Below are positions 21,850 through 30,898 of a stretch of DNA of 35,057 nucleotides, piece by piece (position 1 is the stretch's first letter; the number at the start of each line of letters is the position of its first letter). The notes below the pieces were generated by a model. That model was given only the letters and a program-made list of their open reading frames with translations. It did no database searches and was not told where the DNA came from. This DNA is from an uncultured Saccharospirillaceae bacterium (lineage in GTDB: Bacteria > Bacteroidota > Bacteroidia > Flavobacteriales_D > CAJJDF01): contig CATLPG010000029.1 in the NCBI GenBank assembly GCA_950054195.1, forward strand, positions 1-35,057. The letters run 5' to 3'. The translations under genes and the position numbers were made by a program.

Positions 21850-23952
21850 GTGAGCCAGCCGCTGTTAGCTACACCTATAGAATACCTCAAAGGAGTTGGA
21901 CCTAAAAAAGGAGAACTTTTTAAAAGCGAGTTAAGAATTTACACCTACGGACAGCTTTTGCACTTTTTCCCTTTTCGATACATTGATCGCTCTCAATTAA
22001 ACAAAATAAAAGATATCCATTCGGATGAGAAAGCTGTTCAACTCAAAGTAGTTGTAACAAATATTTCTGAAGTAGGAGCTGGAAGAGCAAAACGACTATC
22101 GGTCATTGTCCAAGACTCCACAGGAATGCTTGAACTTATTTTTTTTAAAGGAATAAAATGGTTAAAACCTAAGTTCAAAATAGGGCGAGAGTATTTAGTG
22201 TATGGAAAACCCACAAAATATAGGAGTCAATACAACATAGCACATCCAGAATTTGAAGAGATAACAAACGATAATATTAAGTTAACTGGTTTGCAGCCGG
22301 TGTATCATTCAACAGAGAAAGCCACAAAAGGAGGACTAAATAGTAAAGGTGTAGAACGAGCAATTCAACAGTTGCTTCATCAAATTCCACGTCATATCCC
22401 AGAAGTATTATCCAATGAAATAATTTCTGATTTAAACCTTGCTGAAAGGGAAGTGGCTTTTATTAATATACATCAACCTAAGAGCTACCAAGAACTTAAA
22501 AAAGCTAGTTTTCGCTTAAAGTTTGAAGAATTCTTCTTTTTACAGCTTCGCTTAATTAAACAGAAATTAGCAAAAGAAAAAGCCATTAAAGGTCACCTTT
22601 TTGAGGCAGTAGGCGATTTATTCAATGAATTTTACTCAAATCATATTCCTTTTGAATTAACAAATGCCCAAAAAAGAGTAGTTAAAGAAATTAGAAGAGA
22701 TTTAGGTAGTAACAAGCACATGAATCGTCTCTTGCAGGGAGATGTTGGTAGTGGTAAAACATTAGTATCGCTATTGGTTATGCTGCTAGCAATAGATAAT
22801 GGTTTTCAAGCTTGCTTAATGGCTCCTACCGAAATTTTAGCAACTCAGCACTTTTTTACTATTCAAGAGTTTCTAAAAGATTTGTCTGTTGGGGTAATGC
22901 TACTAACAGGGTCAACTAAAAAATCCGAGAGGGAAATTATTCACGCTAAATTACAGTCAGGAGAGCTTCATATTTTAATAGGTACACATGCACTTCTCGA
23001 AGATGTAGTACAATTTAAAAACTTAGGACTAACAGTTATTGATGAACAACATCGTTTTGGTGTAAAACAACGAGCAAAGCTTTGGAAAAAAAACACGATA
23101 CCACCACACGTACTCGTGATGACTGCTACACCAATTCCCCGTACACTAGCAATGACGCTTTACGGAGATTTAGACATTTCCATAATTGATGAATTACCGC
23201 CTGGACGTAAACCAATAAAAACACTTCATAAATATGATAAACACAGGTTGTCAGTATTTGGGTTTATGGAGAAACAAATAGCCGAAGGTCGTCAAGTATA
23301 TGTTGTTTACCCACTCATTGAAGAATCAGAAGCATTGGATTTTAAAGATTTAATGGATGGTTACGAAAGTTTATCACGAAGATTTCCACTACCAAAATAT
23401 AAAATAAGTGTTGTTCATGGTAAAATGAAAGCACAAGATAAAGAGCACGAAATGCAGCGATTTGCCAAGGGTGAAACACAAATTTTAGTAGCTACAACTG
23501 TAATTGAGGTAGGTGTAAACGTGCCTAACGCGAGTGTAATGGTTATCGAAAGTGCAAATAAATTTGGCTTATCACAATTGCACCAGTTAAGAGGGCGTGT
23601 TGGGAGAGGAGCTAATCAATCATACTGTGTTTTGATGACCGATTATAAGCTATCACAAGATGCGAAAACACGGATCGAAACAATGGTAAAAACCAATGAT
23701 GGGTTTGAAATTGCTGAAGTTGATTTAAAACTGAGAGGTCCAGGAGATATTTTAGGAACACAACAAAGCGGTGTTCTTGATCTAAAAATTGCAGATTTAG
23801 CCAAGGATAATTTAATTCTTTCATCAGCTAGAAATAAAGCACAAGAACTTTTAAGTGATGATCCTGAAATAGCTAACGAAGAAAATCGAATGATACGAGT
23901 ACACCTTTCTTCACTAATCAAAAGAAAACCAAATTGGGGTAGAATTTCATAA
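21850..23952 (+). CDS. recG: ATP-dependent DNA helicase RecG
   Basis: A 700-aa branched-DNA helicase that regresses stalled replication forks and processes recombination junctions. The N-terminal wedge/OB domain (~1-220) includes YLKGVGPKK and FPFRYIDRS. The helicase core has Walker A GDVGSGKT (297-304), DEQH box (398-401), TATPIPRTLAMT and the motif VIE.GVNVPNASVMVIE, with QLHQLRGRVGRG as motif VI. The translocation-hairpin TRG end, LRGPGDILGTQQSG, is also visible. It starts with GTG at 21850, 7 bp after the zinc-ribbon gene. Length is usual. A hairpin follows the stop. Confidence 0.95.
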   Translation: MSQPLLATPIEYLKGVGPKKGELFKSELRIYTYGQLLHFFPFRYIDRSQLNKIKDIHSDEKAVQLKVVVTNISEVGAGRAKRLSVIVQDSTGMLELIFFKGIKWLKPKFKIGREYLVYGKPTKYRSQYNIAHPEFEEITNDNIKLTGLQPVYHSTEKATKGGLNSKGVERAIQQLLHQIPRHIPEVLSNEIISDLNLAEREVAFINIHQPKSYQELKKASFRLKFEEFFFLQLRLIKQKLAKEKAIKGHLFEAVGDLFNEFYSNHIPFELTNAQKRVVKEIRRDLGSNKHMNRLLQGDVGSGKTLVSLLVMLLAIDNGFQACLMAPTEILATQHFFTIQEFLKDLSVGVMLLTGSTKKSEREIIHAKLQSGELHILIGTHALLEDVVQFKNLGLTVIDEQHRFGVKQRAKLWKKNTIPPHVLVMTATPIPRTLAMTLYGDLDISIIDELPPGRKPIKTLHKYDKHRLSVFGFMEKQIAEGRQVYVVYPLIEESEALDFKDLMDGYESLSRRFPLPKYKISVVHGKMKAQDKEHEMQRFAKGETQILVATTVIEVGVNVPNASVMVIESANKFGLSQLHQLRGRVGRGANQSYCVLMTDYKLSQDAKTRIETMVKTNDGFEIAEVDLKLRGPGDILGTQQSGVLDLKIADLAKDNLILSSARNKAQELLSDDPEIANEENRMIRVHLSSLIKRKPNWGRIS

Positions 23953-23969
23953 GTTAGATGCTATCTAAC
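23953..23969 (+). terminator. Hairpin after recG (weak terminator)
   Basis: GTTAGAT and ATCTAAC form a perfect 7-bp stem with a 3-base loop immediately after the recG stop. No T tract follows, so intrinsic termination is doubtful. Confidence 0.25.
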
Positions 23970-24040
23970 GAATTTATACACACAAGAAGTCAAAATATTT
24001 TACTATTTTCGAGCGTAATCTATAGATACTATTCATTATT

Positions 24041-26053
24041 ATGAAAAAATATATTCTATCCGTAGCAGCAAGTCTGTTTATTTTGAGTTTCAGTTTTGCA
24101 CAAGATAAATCAAAAGCTGATCTAGCATTTGAAGGTCAAAACTATATGGAAGCTATTGATTTGTATAAAAAAGAATATACAAAAGCAAAGGGTTCTGAAG
24201 AAAAAGGAAGAATTACTTACCGAATGGCATTATCGTATGATGGTGGTGCGTTTTATGAAGATGCTGGAAAGTTTTATGAAAGAGCTTACAACCTAGATTA
24301 TCAAAAATATGAGCCTAAGCTAATTCTTGATTATGCTCAAAATAAGTTGTCTCTAGGAGATTATAACGGGGCCAAATCATTGTTTCAAGAGTATTTAAAG
24401 AAAGATCCTTCTAATGAAATTGCAAAGAAAGGATTAGAATCTTGTAATACCGTAAGAGGATGGCTAGCTGAACCTACTAGATTTATTGTAACTAACGAAA
24501 GAGTAATTAATAGCAGTAATTACGATTGGTGTTTAACTCAATACGATAAAAAAGGCGAAGAATATATCTTTTCATCATCAAGAGAAGGAGCAAATGGAGC
24601 CGATACAGATGGAACAATTAATGAGAATTACACAGATTTTTTTGTTACTAGAAGAGATAAAGAGGGGAAATGGGGAGAACCAAAACCTTTAGGATTACCT
24701 ATTAATAGCGAATATCATGAAGGTGCAGCAGTTGTTAATTCTAAAGGAAATGTTATTTATTTTACTAGATGTATTAATGAAAAAAAGCAAAATCTTGGGT
24801 GTGATATTTATTTTTCTGAAAAGCGAGGAAGAAATTGGAAAGAGCCAGAACTAATTAAACTTAAAGATAGTTCTATTTACAGTGTTGGTCACCCAACAAT
24901 TGATCGTAGAGAGCAAATCCTAATATTTGCTTCTGATATTCCAGGTGGTCAAGGAGGAAAAGATTTATGGATTACTACTTACGATAAAAGAGAAAAAGAG
25001 TGGAGTAAGCCCGTAAACTTAGGTTCAGAAATTAACACCAAAGGAGATGAATTATTTCCTTACCTAACTGATGACGGTGATTTATATTTCTCTTCTAACG
25101 GACATGTAGGAATGGGAGGACTGGATATTTTCAAAGCACAGTCTATTGGAGATAACAAATGGGGTAAAATTGAAAACATGAAAGCTCCTATCAATTCGTT
25201 TAGAGATGACTACGGAATTACTATGCTTAAAAGAAAATCAGATCAAGGATTCTTTACTTCTAATAGAGACGGAGGAAAGGGAGGAGATGACATCTACTCT
25301 TTTATGTATCCAGAGGATGAGTTAAGAATAACAGTGAAAGTTTTAGCTAGTTGTGATCCTGTAAACGAAGTAGGTAAGCCTTTGGAAGGAGCAACTGTAA
25401 ACTTAACAGGTAGTGATGGGTCTACTGTAAAGTTGAAAACAGATGATCAAGGGATGATTACTTTTGATGAAGTAGGTGGTGGAAGATACATCAAAAAAGA
25501 CGTAAACTACACGATAGTTATTGAAGCAAAAAATCACTTAAATGCAAAGGACAAAAGATCAACATTTGGTGTAGAAGGTAATAAAACGTTTTACCATGAG
25601 TTTGAACTTCAAAAAACAGATTGTGGAGAAATCAACATGCCATCTGTTCAATATGTGTTTGGTTCAGCAGAGTTTATAAACAACGAAGATGTAAATTCAG
25701 CAGATTCATTACTTTACTTGTATAATATCATGTTGGAAAACCCAACAATTGTAGCAGAGCTTCAAGCACATACCGATTGTAGAGGTAGCGATACTGCAAA
25801 CCAGTCATTATCTCAAAGAAGAGCACAAGCGTGTGTGGATTATTTAGTAGGTAAAGGTATCCAAAGAGACCGTTTAGTCGCTAAAGGATATGGTGAATCA
25901 CAACCAAGAACATTACAAGATGGTACAGTGTTAACCTGTGATTTTATTACCGAGTTTAAAGCTACTGATCCTAAAAAATTCGAGAGATATCACCAATTAA
26001 ACAGAAGAACAACATTCTCTATCTTGCGTACGGATTATAATCCTAACAAGTAG
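24041..26053 (+). CDS. PorE-like OmpA family protein (TPR, PD40 propeller, CRD, OmpA)
   Basis: A 670-aa envelope protein. A signal peptide (MKKYILSVAASLFILSFSFA, then Q) lacks a lipobox Cys. TPR-like helices follow (~25-140), then PD40/WD40-like propeller strands (~165-425, such as EYIFSSSREGANGADTDG and DLYFSSNGHVGMGGLDIFKA). A carboxypeptidase-regulatory-like domain (~430-525) and a C-terminal OmpA peptidoglycan-binding domain (~535-665, AELQAHTDCRGS...LSQRRAQACVDYLVGKG) complete it. The order and length match PorE of the type IX secretion system, but PorE itself is a lipoprotein and several paralogs occur in this phylum. A TATTTTCG box (24004-24011) lies 29 bp upstream of the ATG. It may be PorE or a PorE-like paralog. 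Confidence 0.85.
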   Translation: MKKYILSVAASLFILSFSFAQDKSKADLAFEGQNYMEAIDLYKKEYTKAKGSEEKGRITYRMALSYDGGAFYEDAGKFYERAYNLDYQKYEPKLILDYAQNKLSLGDYNGAKSLFQEYLKKDPSNEIAKKGLESCNTVRGWLAEPTRFIVTNERVINSSNYDWCLTQYDKKGEEYIFSSSREGANGADTDGTINENYTDFFVTRRDKEGKWGEPKPLGLPINSEYHEGAAVVNSKGNVIYFTRCINEKKQNLGCDIYFSEKRGRNWKEPELIKLKDSSIYSVGHPTIDRREQILIFASDIPGGQGGKDLWITTYDKREKEWSKPVNLGSEINTKGDELFPYLTDDGDLYFSSNGHVGMGGLDIFKAQSIGDNKWGKIENMKAPINSFRDDYGITMLKRKSDQGFFTSNRDGGKGGDDIYSFMYPEDELRITVKVLASCDPVNEVGKPLEGATVNLTGSDGSTVKLKTDDQGMITFDEVGGGRYIKKDVNYTIVIEAKNHLNAKDKRSTFGVEGNKTFYHEFELQKTDCGEINMPSVQYVFGSAEFINNEDVNSADSLLYLYNIMLENPTIVAELQAHTDCRGSDTANQSLSQRRAQACVDYLVGKGIQRDRLVAKGYGESQPRTLQDGTVLTCDFITEFKATDPKKFERYHQLNRRTTFSILRTDYNPNK

Positions 26054-26070
26054 ATAAACTAGATATTAAC

Positions 26071-26106
26071 TAGGGCATTCTTTTTTAAGGATGCCCTTTT
26101 GCTTTT
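26071..26106 (+). terminator. Terminator between the PorE-like gene and purM
   Basis: AGGGCAT (26072-26078) and ATGCCCT (26091-26097) are inverted, and the stem can extend inward with a CTT/AAG. Four T and a second T run follow. It ends just before the purM ATG at 26114. Confidence 0.55.
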
Positions 26107-26113
26107 TATACCA

Positions 26114-27277
26114 ATGGCAGATACGATATATAATAAGCGAGGCGTTTCGGCATCTAAAGAAGATGTTCATAAAGCAATTGAGAAAATTGATAAGGGACTG
26201 TTCCCTAATGCTTTTTGTAAGGTAGTTCCAGATTACCTAACAGGAAGTAAAGAACATTGTATTGTAATGCATGCTGACGGAGCTGGTACAAAATCATCCT
26301 TGGCTTATATGTATTGGAAAGAAACAGGAGATATATCTGTTTGGAAAGGGATTGCTCAAGATGCACTAGTAATGAATCTTGACGATTTACTATGTGTTGG
26401 AATTACAGATAACATTATGCTTTCTTCAACTATAGGGAGAAATAAAAACTTAATACCTGGAGAAGTAATATCAGCAATTATAAACGGTAATGAAGAACTT
26501 ATCGCAGATCTTAAAAAAGTTGGTGTAACTATTCATTCGACTGGAGGAGAAACAGCAGATGTAGGCGATCTTGTTCGAACCATAATTGTAGATTCAACAG
26601 TTACAGCAAGAGCCAAAAGAAGCGATATTATTGAAAATAAAATAAAAGCTGGAGATGTAATCGTTGGATTAGCATCCTCTGGAAAGGCAACTTACGAGGA
26701 TGAATACAATGGAGGAATGGGAAGTAATGGACTAACTTCGGCTCGTCATGATGTGTTTGGAAAATACTTGGCCAAAAAGTATCCAGATAGCTTTGATCCA
26801 AATGTAAGCGAAGAAGTAATTTACATCGGCTCTAAGGAACTAATAAGTCAAACGAACACTCCTTTAGATGCAGGTAAATTGGTATTGTCACCAACAAGAA
26901 CATACGCTCCAATAGTGCGAGAAATTTTAGCAAAACATAAAGGTGAAATCAATGCAATGGTGCATTGCAGCGGTGGAGCACAAACAAAAGTGTTGCATTT
27001 TGCAGGAAATGATGTACACGTGGTAAAGGATAATTTATTTGAATTACCTCCTTTGTTTAAAATGATTCAAGAAGAATCTAAAACACCTTGGGAAGAAATG
27101 TACAAAGTGTTTAATATGGGCCACCGAATGGAGCTTTACGTACCAGAAGAAATAGCAAGTAGTATCATTGAAATTTCAAAATCCTTCAATGTTGATGCAC
27201 AAATTGTTGGTAGAGTAGAAGCTTCAAATGAAAAAAAATTAACCATTAAAAGTGATTTTGGTACGTTTACGTACTAA
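26114..27277 (+). CDS. purM: Phosphoribosylformylglycinamidine cyclo-ligase (AIR synthase)
   Basis: AIR synthase closes the imidazole ring in purine synthesis (FGAM + ATP to AIR). The 387-aa protein starts at ATG 26114 (MADTIYNKRGVSA), not at the TTG 15 bp upstream. Visible features are HADGAGTKS, the DALVMNLDDLLCVG strand with metal-binding acids, HSTGGETADVGD, and the C-terminal glycine-rich VHCSGGAQTKV and FNMGHRMELY. Length is that of the longer Bacteroidota form (the E. coli enzyme is ~345 aa). It follows a terminator and is 24 bp before prfA, with which it may be co-transcribed. Confidence 0.9.
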   Translation: MADTIYNKRGVSASKEDVHKAIEKIDKGLFPNAFCKVVPDYLTGSKEHCIVMHADGAGTKSSLAYMYWKETGDISVWKGIAQDALVMNLDDLLCVGITDNIMLSSTIGRNKNLIPGEVISAIINGNEELIADLKKVGVTIHSTGGETADVGDLVRTIIVDSTVTARAKRSDIIENKIKAGDVIVGLASSGKATYEDEYNGGMGSNGLTSARHDVFGKYLAKKYPDSFDPNVSEEVIYIGSKELISQTNTPLDAGKLVLSPTRTYAPIVREILAKHKGEINAMVHCSGGAQTKVLHFAGNDVHVVKDNLFELPPLFKMIQEESKTPWEEMYKVFNMGHRMELYVPEEIASSIIEISKSFNVDAQIVGRVEASNEKKLTIKSDFGTFTY

Positions 27278-27301
27278 TTTTGTTGATTATAGATTTAGAT
27301 T

Positions 27302-28384
27302 ATGTCAAATTTGATAAATAAGCTTGAACTCATTAAAGAGCGTTGGGAAGAAGTTGGGAAGAAAATTGTAGACCCAGAGATTATTGCAGATATGAAGCAA
27401 TATGTAAAGCTTAACAAGGAATACAAAGATTTAGAGCCCATAGTTAAAGCACTGGAAAAGTATAAAAACTTAACGTCTAACATTGAAACCAATCAAGAAA
27501 TCATTAAAACGGAAAGTGATCCTGATTTTGTTGAAATGGCTAAAGAAGAACTAAGTGCTAACGAAGCCGAGTTAGAAGAGCTTAATGAAGAAATAAAAGT
27601 ACTCCTAATTCCTAAAGATCCTGAAGATGCTAAAAACGCGGTGGTGGAAATACGTGCTGGGGCTGGAGGAGATGAAGCAAGTATATTTGCAGGAGATTTA
27701 TTCCGTATGTACACTAAATATGCTTCTACTAAAGGCTGGAAAATAGCTGTTGTAGATGAACACGAAGGTACCAATGGAGGGTTTAAAGAAATTGTTTTTG
27801 AAGTAGAAGGAGAGGACGTGTATGGCGTGTTAAAATACGAGGCCGGTGTGCATCGTGTGCAACGTGTACCTCAAACAGAAACACAAGGTAGAGTGCATAC
27901 TTCAGCAGCATCAGTAATGGTTTTTCCAGAAGCGGAAGAGTTTGATGTTGAAATAAAGGAAAGTGATTTAAGAGTGGATTCTTATTGTTCATCTGGACCA
28001 GGAGGACAGTCGGTAAACACTACATACTCAGCAATTCGTTTAACACATATTCCAACTGGGGTAGTTGCACAATGTCAAGATCAAAAATCAAAGCTTAAAA
28101 ACTACGATAAAGCATTATCTGTTCTACGATCTAGGATTTATGAGTTAGAGCTTCAAAAGAAGAACGAAGCCGATGCTGAGTTGAGAAAAAACATGGTGTC
28201 TAGTTCTGATCGTTCTGCAAAAATTAGAACGTACAACTACCCGCAAGGTCGTGTTACAGATCATAGAATAAACTTAACACTCTACGATTTACCAAAAATA
28301 ATCGATGGTGATGTGGCTAAAGTATCAGATGCACTTATCCAGCACGATAATTTAGAGAAAATGAAGATAGGAGAAACAGCTTAA
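27302..28384 (+). CDS. prfA: Peptide chain release factor 1
   Basis: RF1 ends translation at UAA and UAG. The 360-aa protein has an N-terminal coiled-coil domain, [19 protein letters not shown] in domain 2, the codon-reading P-x-T (PQT, residues 190-192) in [15 protein letters not shown], and GGQ (234-236) in [14 protein letters not shown]. The x position is Gln where Ala or Val is usual, but PxT is intact and marks it as RF1 rather than RF2 (SPF). Length is normal. It lies between purM (24-bp gap) and the mannosyltransferase (7-bp gap). Confidence 0.95.
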   Translation: MSNLINKLELIKERWEEVGKKIVDPEIIADMKQYVKLNKEYKDLEPIVKALEKYKNLTSNIETNQEIIKTESDPDFVEMAKEELSANEAELEELNEEIKVLLIPKDPEDAKNAVVEIRAGAGGDEASIFAGDLFRMYTKYASTKGWKIAVVDEHEGTNGGFKEIVFEVEGEDVYGVLKYEAGVHRVQRVPQTETQGRVHTSAASVMVFPEAEEFDVEIKESDLRVDSYCSSGPGGQSVNTTYSAIRLTHIPTGVVAQCQDQKSKLKNYDKALSVLRSRIYELELQKKNEADAELRKNMVSSSDRSAKIRTYNYPQGRVTDHRINLTLYDLPKIIDGDVAKVSDALIQHDNLEKMKIGETA

Positions 28385-28391
28385 TAGGCTC

Positions 28392-29828
28392 ATGTTTAAA
28401 ATATTAAAGAGTCCTAGTCAAACATCAATATTAGCACTAATGGCAATATTAGTCGCTAGTGTACTATCGGTAGGTTACCATAGTTTTGATGAACAGTTTC
28501 AAATTTTAGAGTTTGCTGGTTTAAAACTTGGGTTAAACCAACCAGAAACGATGACGTGGGAGTATAGAGAGCAAATGCGGCCTACGATACAACCCCTATT
28601 CACCATACTTTTATTTAAAGTTTACAGCTTTTTAGGACTGAAGAGTCCTTTCTTATTTGTCTTTTTTTTACGTGTTATATCAGGTTTATTGGGTTTTTGT
28701 GCTATCAAAAGAGTATGGAGATATTTAGCAACTGAGTATAAGTTAAAAAACCGTCAACTACTCGTTTTTCTTGTGTTTTTAATTTTTCCTGTCCTTTACA
28801 ATGCGGTACGTGTTTCATCAGAAAATTGGGCAGGTATCTTCTTTACTTTGGGATTTACGGCTTACTTTCTGGAGAAAAGTCAGTTTAAGAAAATCACATA
28901 TGCTGGATTAGGATTAGGACTTGCCTTTTTGTTTAGGTACCAAGCTGGTTTTTTGATTCTAGGTTTTGGCTTGTGGTTACTCTTCATAAAAAGAGAACAA
29001 TTTAAATGGATTGCATACTTAGGGGGAATACTCTTATTAGCTGTACTATTTGGGTTTTTACTCGACAGAATATATTATGGAGAATGGGTGTGGAGTGTGT
29101 ACAATTACTTTGAACAAAACTTACTGGAAGACAAAGTCTCTGGCTTTGGTGTTGATCCATGGTATTGGTACCTAACCGAAACTACGGTTCGTTTAATTCC
29201 ACCGTTCAGTTTAATTTTTATCATTGGGCTAGTGTATGGTTATATTAAAAAATATAAGCATCCTATCATTTGGTCCATGGCTCCCTTTTTACTTATTCAT
29301 TTTTTAATAGGTCATAAAGAAATAAGGTTTTTATTTCCATTGCTATATTTTTTACCTTTTCTTGGGATTTTAGGTGTCGAATGCTTGCAGCTTCTAATGG
29401 ATAAATTCAGTATAAAAAAGGGATATTACAAGTGGTTTAAATATCTGTTTATTTTAGTTTATTCAGTTGCTCTAATTGTTATAATTACAAAGCCTGCTGA
29501 TCCTAGGATTGGCCTTTACAAAGGTGTTTATCATGCTACGGAAAAACCAGCCATTTTATACTATTTAGATAAAGACCCTTACCATCCAGCGAATGAAATA
29601 TTTTTCTATAGAAGACAAAATCTTAAGACAAAGAGGGTAGCTTCCGTTGAGGAAATTAATCTTCAAACGGACTCAACGGTTTTTTTAGCTTATTCGAATA
29701 GAGATAAACTCACGGAAGAAGTAGAAGGAGAAATAGTTTACAGAACATTCCCTGAATGGATAAATGTAATTAACGTTGGTGGTTGGCTAGATAGAACAAA
29801 ACAATGGAAAGTCACTAAAATGAATTGA
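28392..29828 (+). CDS. GT22-like polytopic mannosyltransferase
   Basis: A 478-aa membrane protein with about 10 hydrophobic spans, of the Alg9/PIG-B (GT22) type that uses lipid-linked sugar donors. SFDEQFQILEFAGLKLG near residue 31 corresponds to the luminal acidic DE-x-FQ motif. GHKEIRFLFPLLYFLPF around residue 310 is the family's HKExRFxxP signature. The spans between include YNAVRVSSENWAGIFF. The sugar acceptor is unknown; an envelope glycan or lipid is likely. It follows prfA by 7 bp and ends before a bidirectional terminator. The C-terminal ~110 residues are soluble and without recognised motif. Confidence 0.82.
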   Translation: MFKILKSPSQTSILALMAILVASVLSVGYHSFDEQFQILEFAGLKLGLNQPETMTWEYREQMRPTIQPLFTILLFKVYSFLGLKSPFLFVFFLRVISGLLGFCAIKRVWRYLATEYKLKNRQLLVFLVFLIFPVLYNAVRVSSENWAGIFFTLGFTAYFLEKSQFKKITYAGLGLGLAFLFRYQAGFLILGFGLWLLFIKREQFKWIAYLGGILLLAVLFGFLLDRIYYGEWVWSVYNYFEQNLLEDKVSGFGVDPWYWYLTETTVRLIPPFSLIFIIGLVYGYIKKYKHPIIWSMAPFLLIHFLIGHKEIRFLFPLLYFLPFLGILGVECLQLLMDKFSIKKGYYKWFKYLFILVYSVALIVIITKPADPRIGLYKGVYHATEKPAILYYLDKDPYHPANEIFFYRRQNLKTKRVASVEEINLQTDSTVFLAYSNRDKLTEEVEGEIVYRTFPEWINVINVGGWLDRTKQWKVTKMN

Positions 29829-29837
29829 TTTACCAAC

Positions 29838-29870
29838 AAAAAAAGACTGCTCAACCGAACAGTCTTTCTT
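29838..29870. terminator. Bidirectional terminator between converging genes
   Basis: AAAGACTG (29842-29849) and CAGTCTTT (29860-29867) form an 8-bp stem with a 10-nt loop. A T tract is available on the minus strand (A 29838-29844) and a short one on the plus strand. Confidence 0.7.
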
Positions 29871-29891
29871 ATACTTAATATTTATTCTCTA

Positions 29892-30764
29892 TTATTTCAT
29901 TGCTTGTTCTGGATCAAGTAGATCGTAAAACTGACCTAATTTTGGAAGAATAACAATTCTTGTTCTTCTGTTTTTTGCTCTACCTTCTTCAGTACTATTG
30001 GTTGCCATAGCATTATATTGACCTCTACCAGCAGCGATTAACCTATTTGGATCCACGTTATGCTCGTCTTGTAATTCTCTCACTACAGAAGTTGATCTAT
30101 ATGCACTTAAATCCCAGTTATCTTTCATACAGCTTGTGTTAATTGGTCGATCATCCGTATATCCCTCAACCATTACATCAAAGTTTTCTCTAGACTTTAC
30201 AACTTTAGCTATTTTTGCTAATACTTCGTGTGCTCTATCTGTTAATTTGTAACTACCTGTTTCAAAAAGCATTTTATCCGAAATATTGATAAAAACAACT
30301 GTTTTATCTACTTCAATATTTACATCATCATCCTCAATACCATCTTTTAATACACCCTTAAGGTTAACTGCTAATGCTAAATTGATAGAATCTGCTTTAT
30401 CTTTAGCGGCTTGTAACGTTCGAATATACTCATCCTTCTGCTCCAATTGAGAAAGTGTTTGATTGATATTATTATTAGCAGATTGTGACAATACGGTTAG
30501 ATCACCTACTTGCTCCATTTGCTTTGATAGTTGATCCTTGTATTCAGCTATTTGTTCTTCTCGAAGGTTTAATTCTCTTTGTACAACCGAATATTTAGCT
30601 TCACAAGATTCATGCTTTTCTCTAGCCATTGCTAAGTCTTGCTCGGAATCAGTTAATTTCCTCTCATACTCAACTTTAAGTTCTGCGTATTTCTTTTTGC
30701 TGACGCAAGATGCCATCATGGTAACGCATCCTATTGCGATAAATGTAAATTTTAGTGTTTTCAT
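29892..30764 (-). CDS. OmpA family lipoprotein, tandem copy 2
   Basis: A 290-aa outer-membrane lipoprotein starting at ATG 30764. An upstream in-frame ATG 66 bp earlier would bury the signal peptide, so it is rejected. The signal ends MASC (Cys20, lipidation). A coiled-coil stretch spans ~26-130 (ELKVEYERKLTDSEQDLAM ... LSQLEQKDEYIRTL). The C-terminal OmpA domain (~165-285) holds VMVEGYTDDRPI, NWDLSAYRSTSVVRELQDE, RLIAAGRGQYN and GRAKNRRTRIVI, the Asp and Arg of which contact peptidoglycan diaminopimelate. It is a close paralog, about seven residues in ten by eye, of the gene 134 bp upstream. A near-palindrome TTGATTT...AAATCAA (30807-30830) lies in the gap. Confidence 0.9.
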   Translation of the reverse strand: MKTLKFTFIAIGCVTMMASCVSKKKYAELKVEYERKLTDSEQDLAMAREKHESCEAKYSVVQRELNLREEQIAEYKDQLSKQMEQVGDLTVLSQSANNNINQTLSQLEQKDEYIRTLQAAKDKADSINLALAVNLKGVLKDGIEDDDVNIEVDKTVVFINISDKMLFETGSYKLTDRAHEVLAKIAKVVKSRENFDVMVEGYTDDRPINTSCMKDNWDLSAYRSTSVVRELQDEHNVDPNRLIAAGRGQYNAMATNSTEEGRAKNRRTRIVILPKLGQFYDLLDPEQAMK

Positions 30765-30898
30765 GATTTCTAAATTTTTAATAATGTTAAAGCAATTGAT
30801 ATGCCCTTGATTTAAAATTTTAAAAATCAAACAGTTGTAAACACTAACGCTTTAGGGGAGGGGAAAATTAACCCCAAATAATGGAAAATGCCCTATGC

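Noticed and set aside
24041-26053. Calling this a confirmed type IX secretion gene
   Set aside because: Architecture fits PorE, but the lipobox is absent and no other porK/L/M/N genes lie in the window.
30765-30830. 22-codon N-terminal extension of the OmpA lipoprotein copy 2
   Set aside because: It would place 22 mostly polar residues before the signal peptide, and copy 1 starts at the equivalent of the internal ATG.
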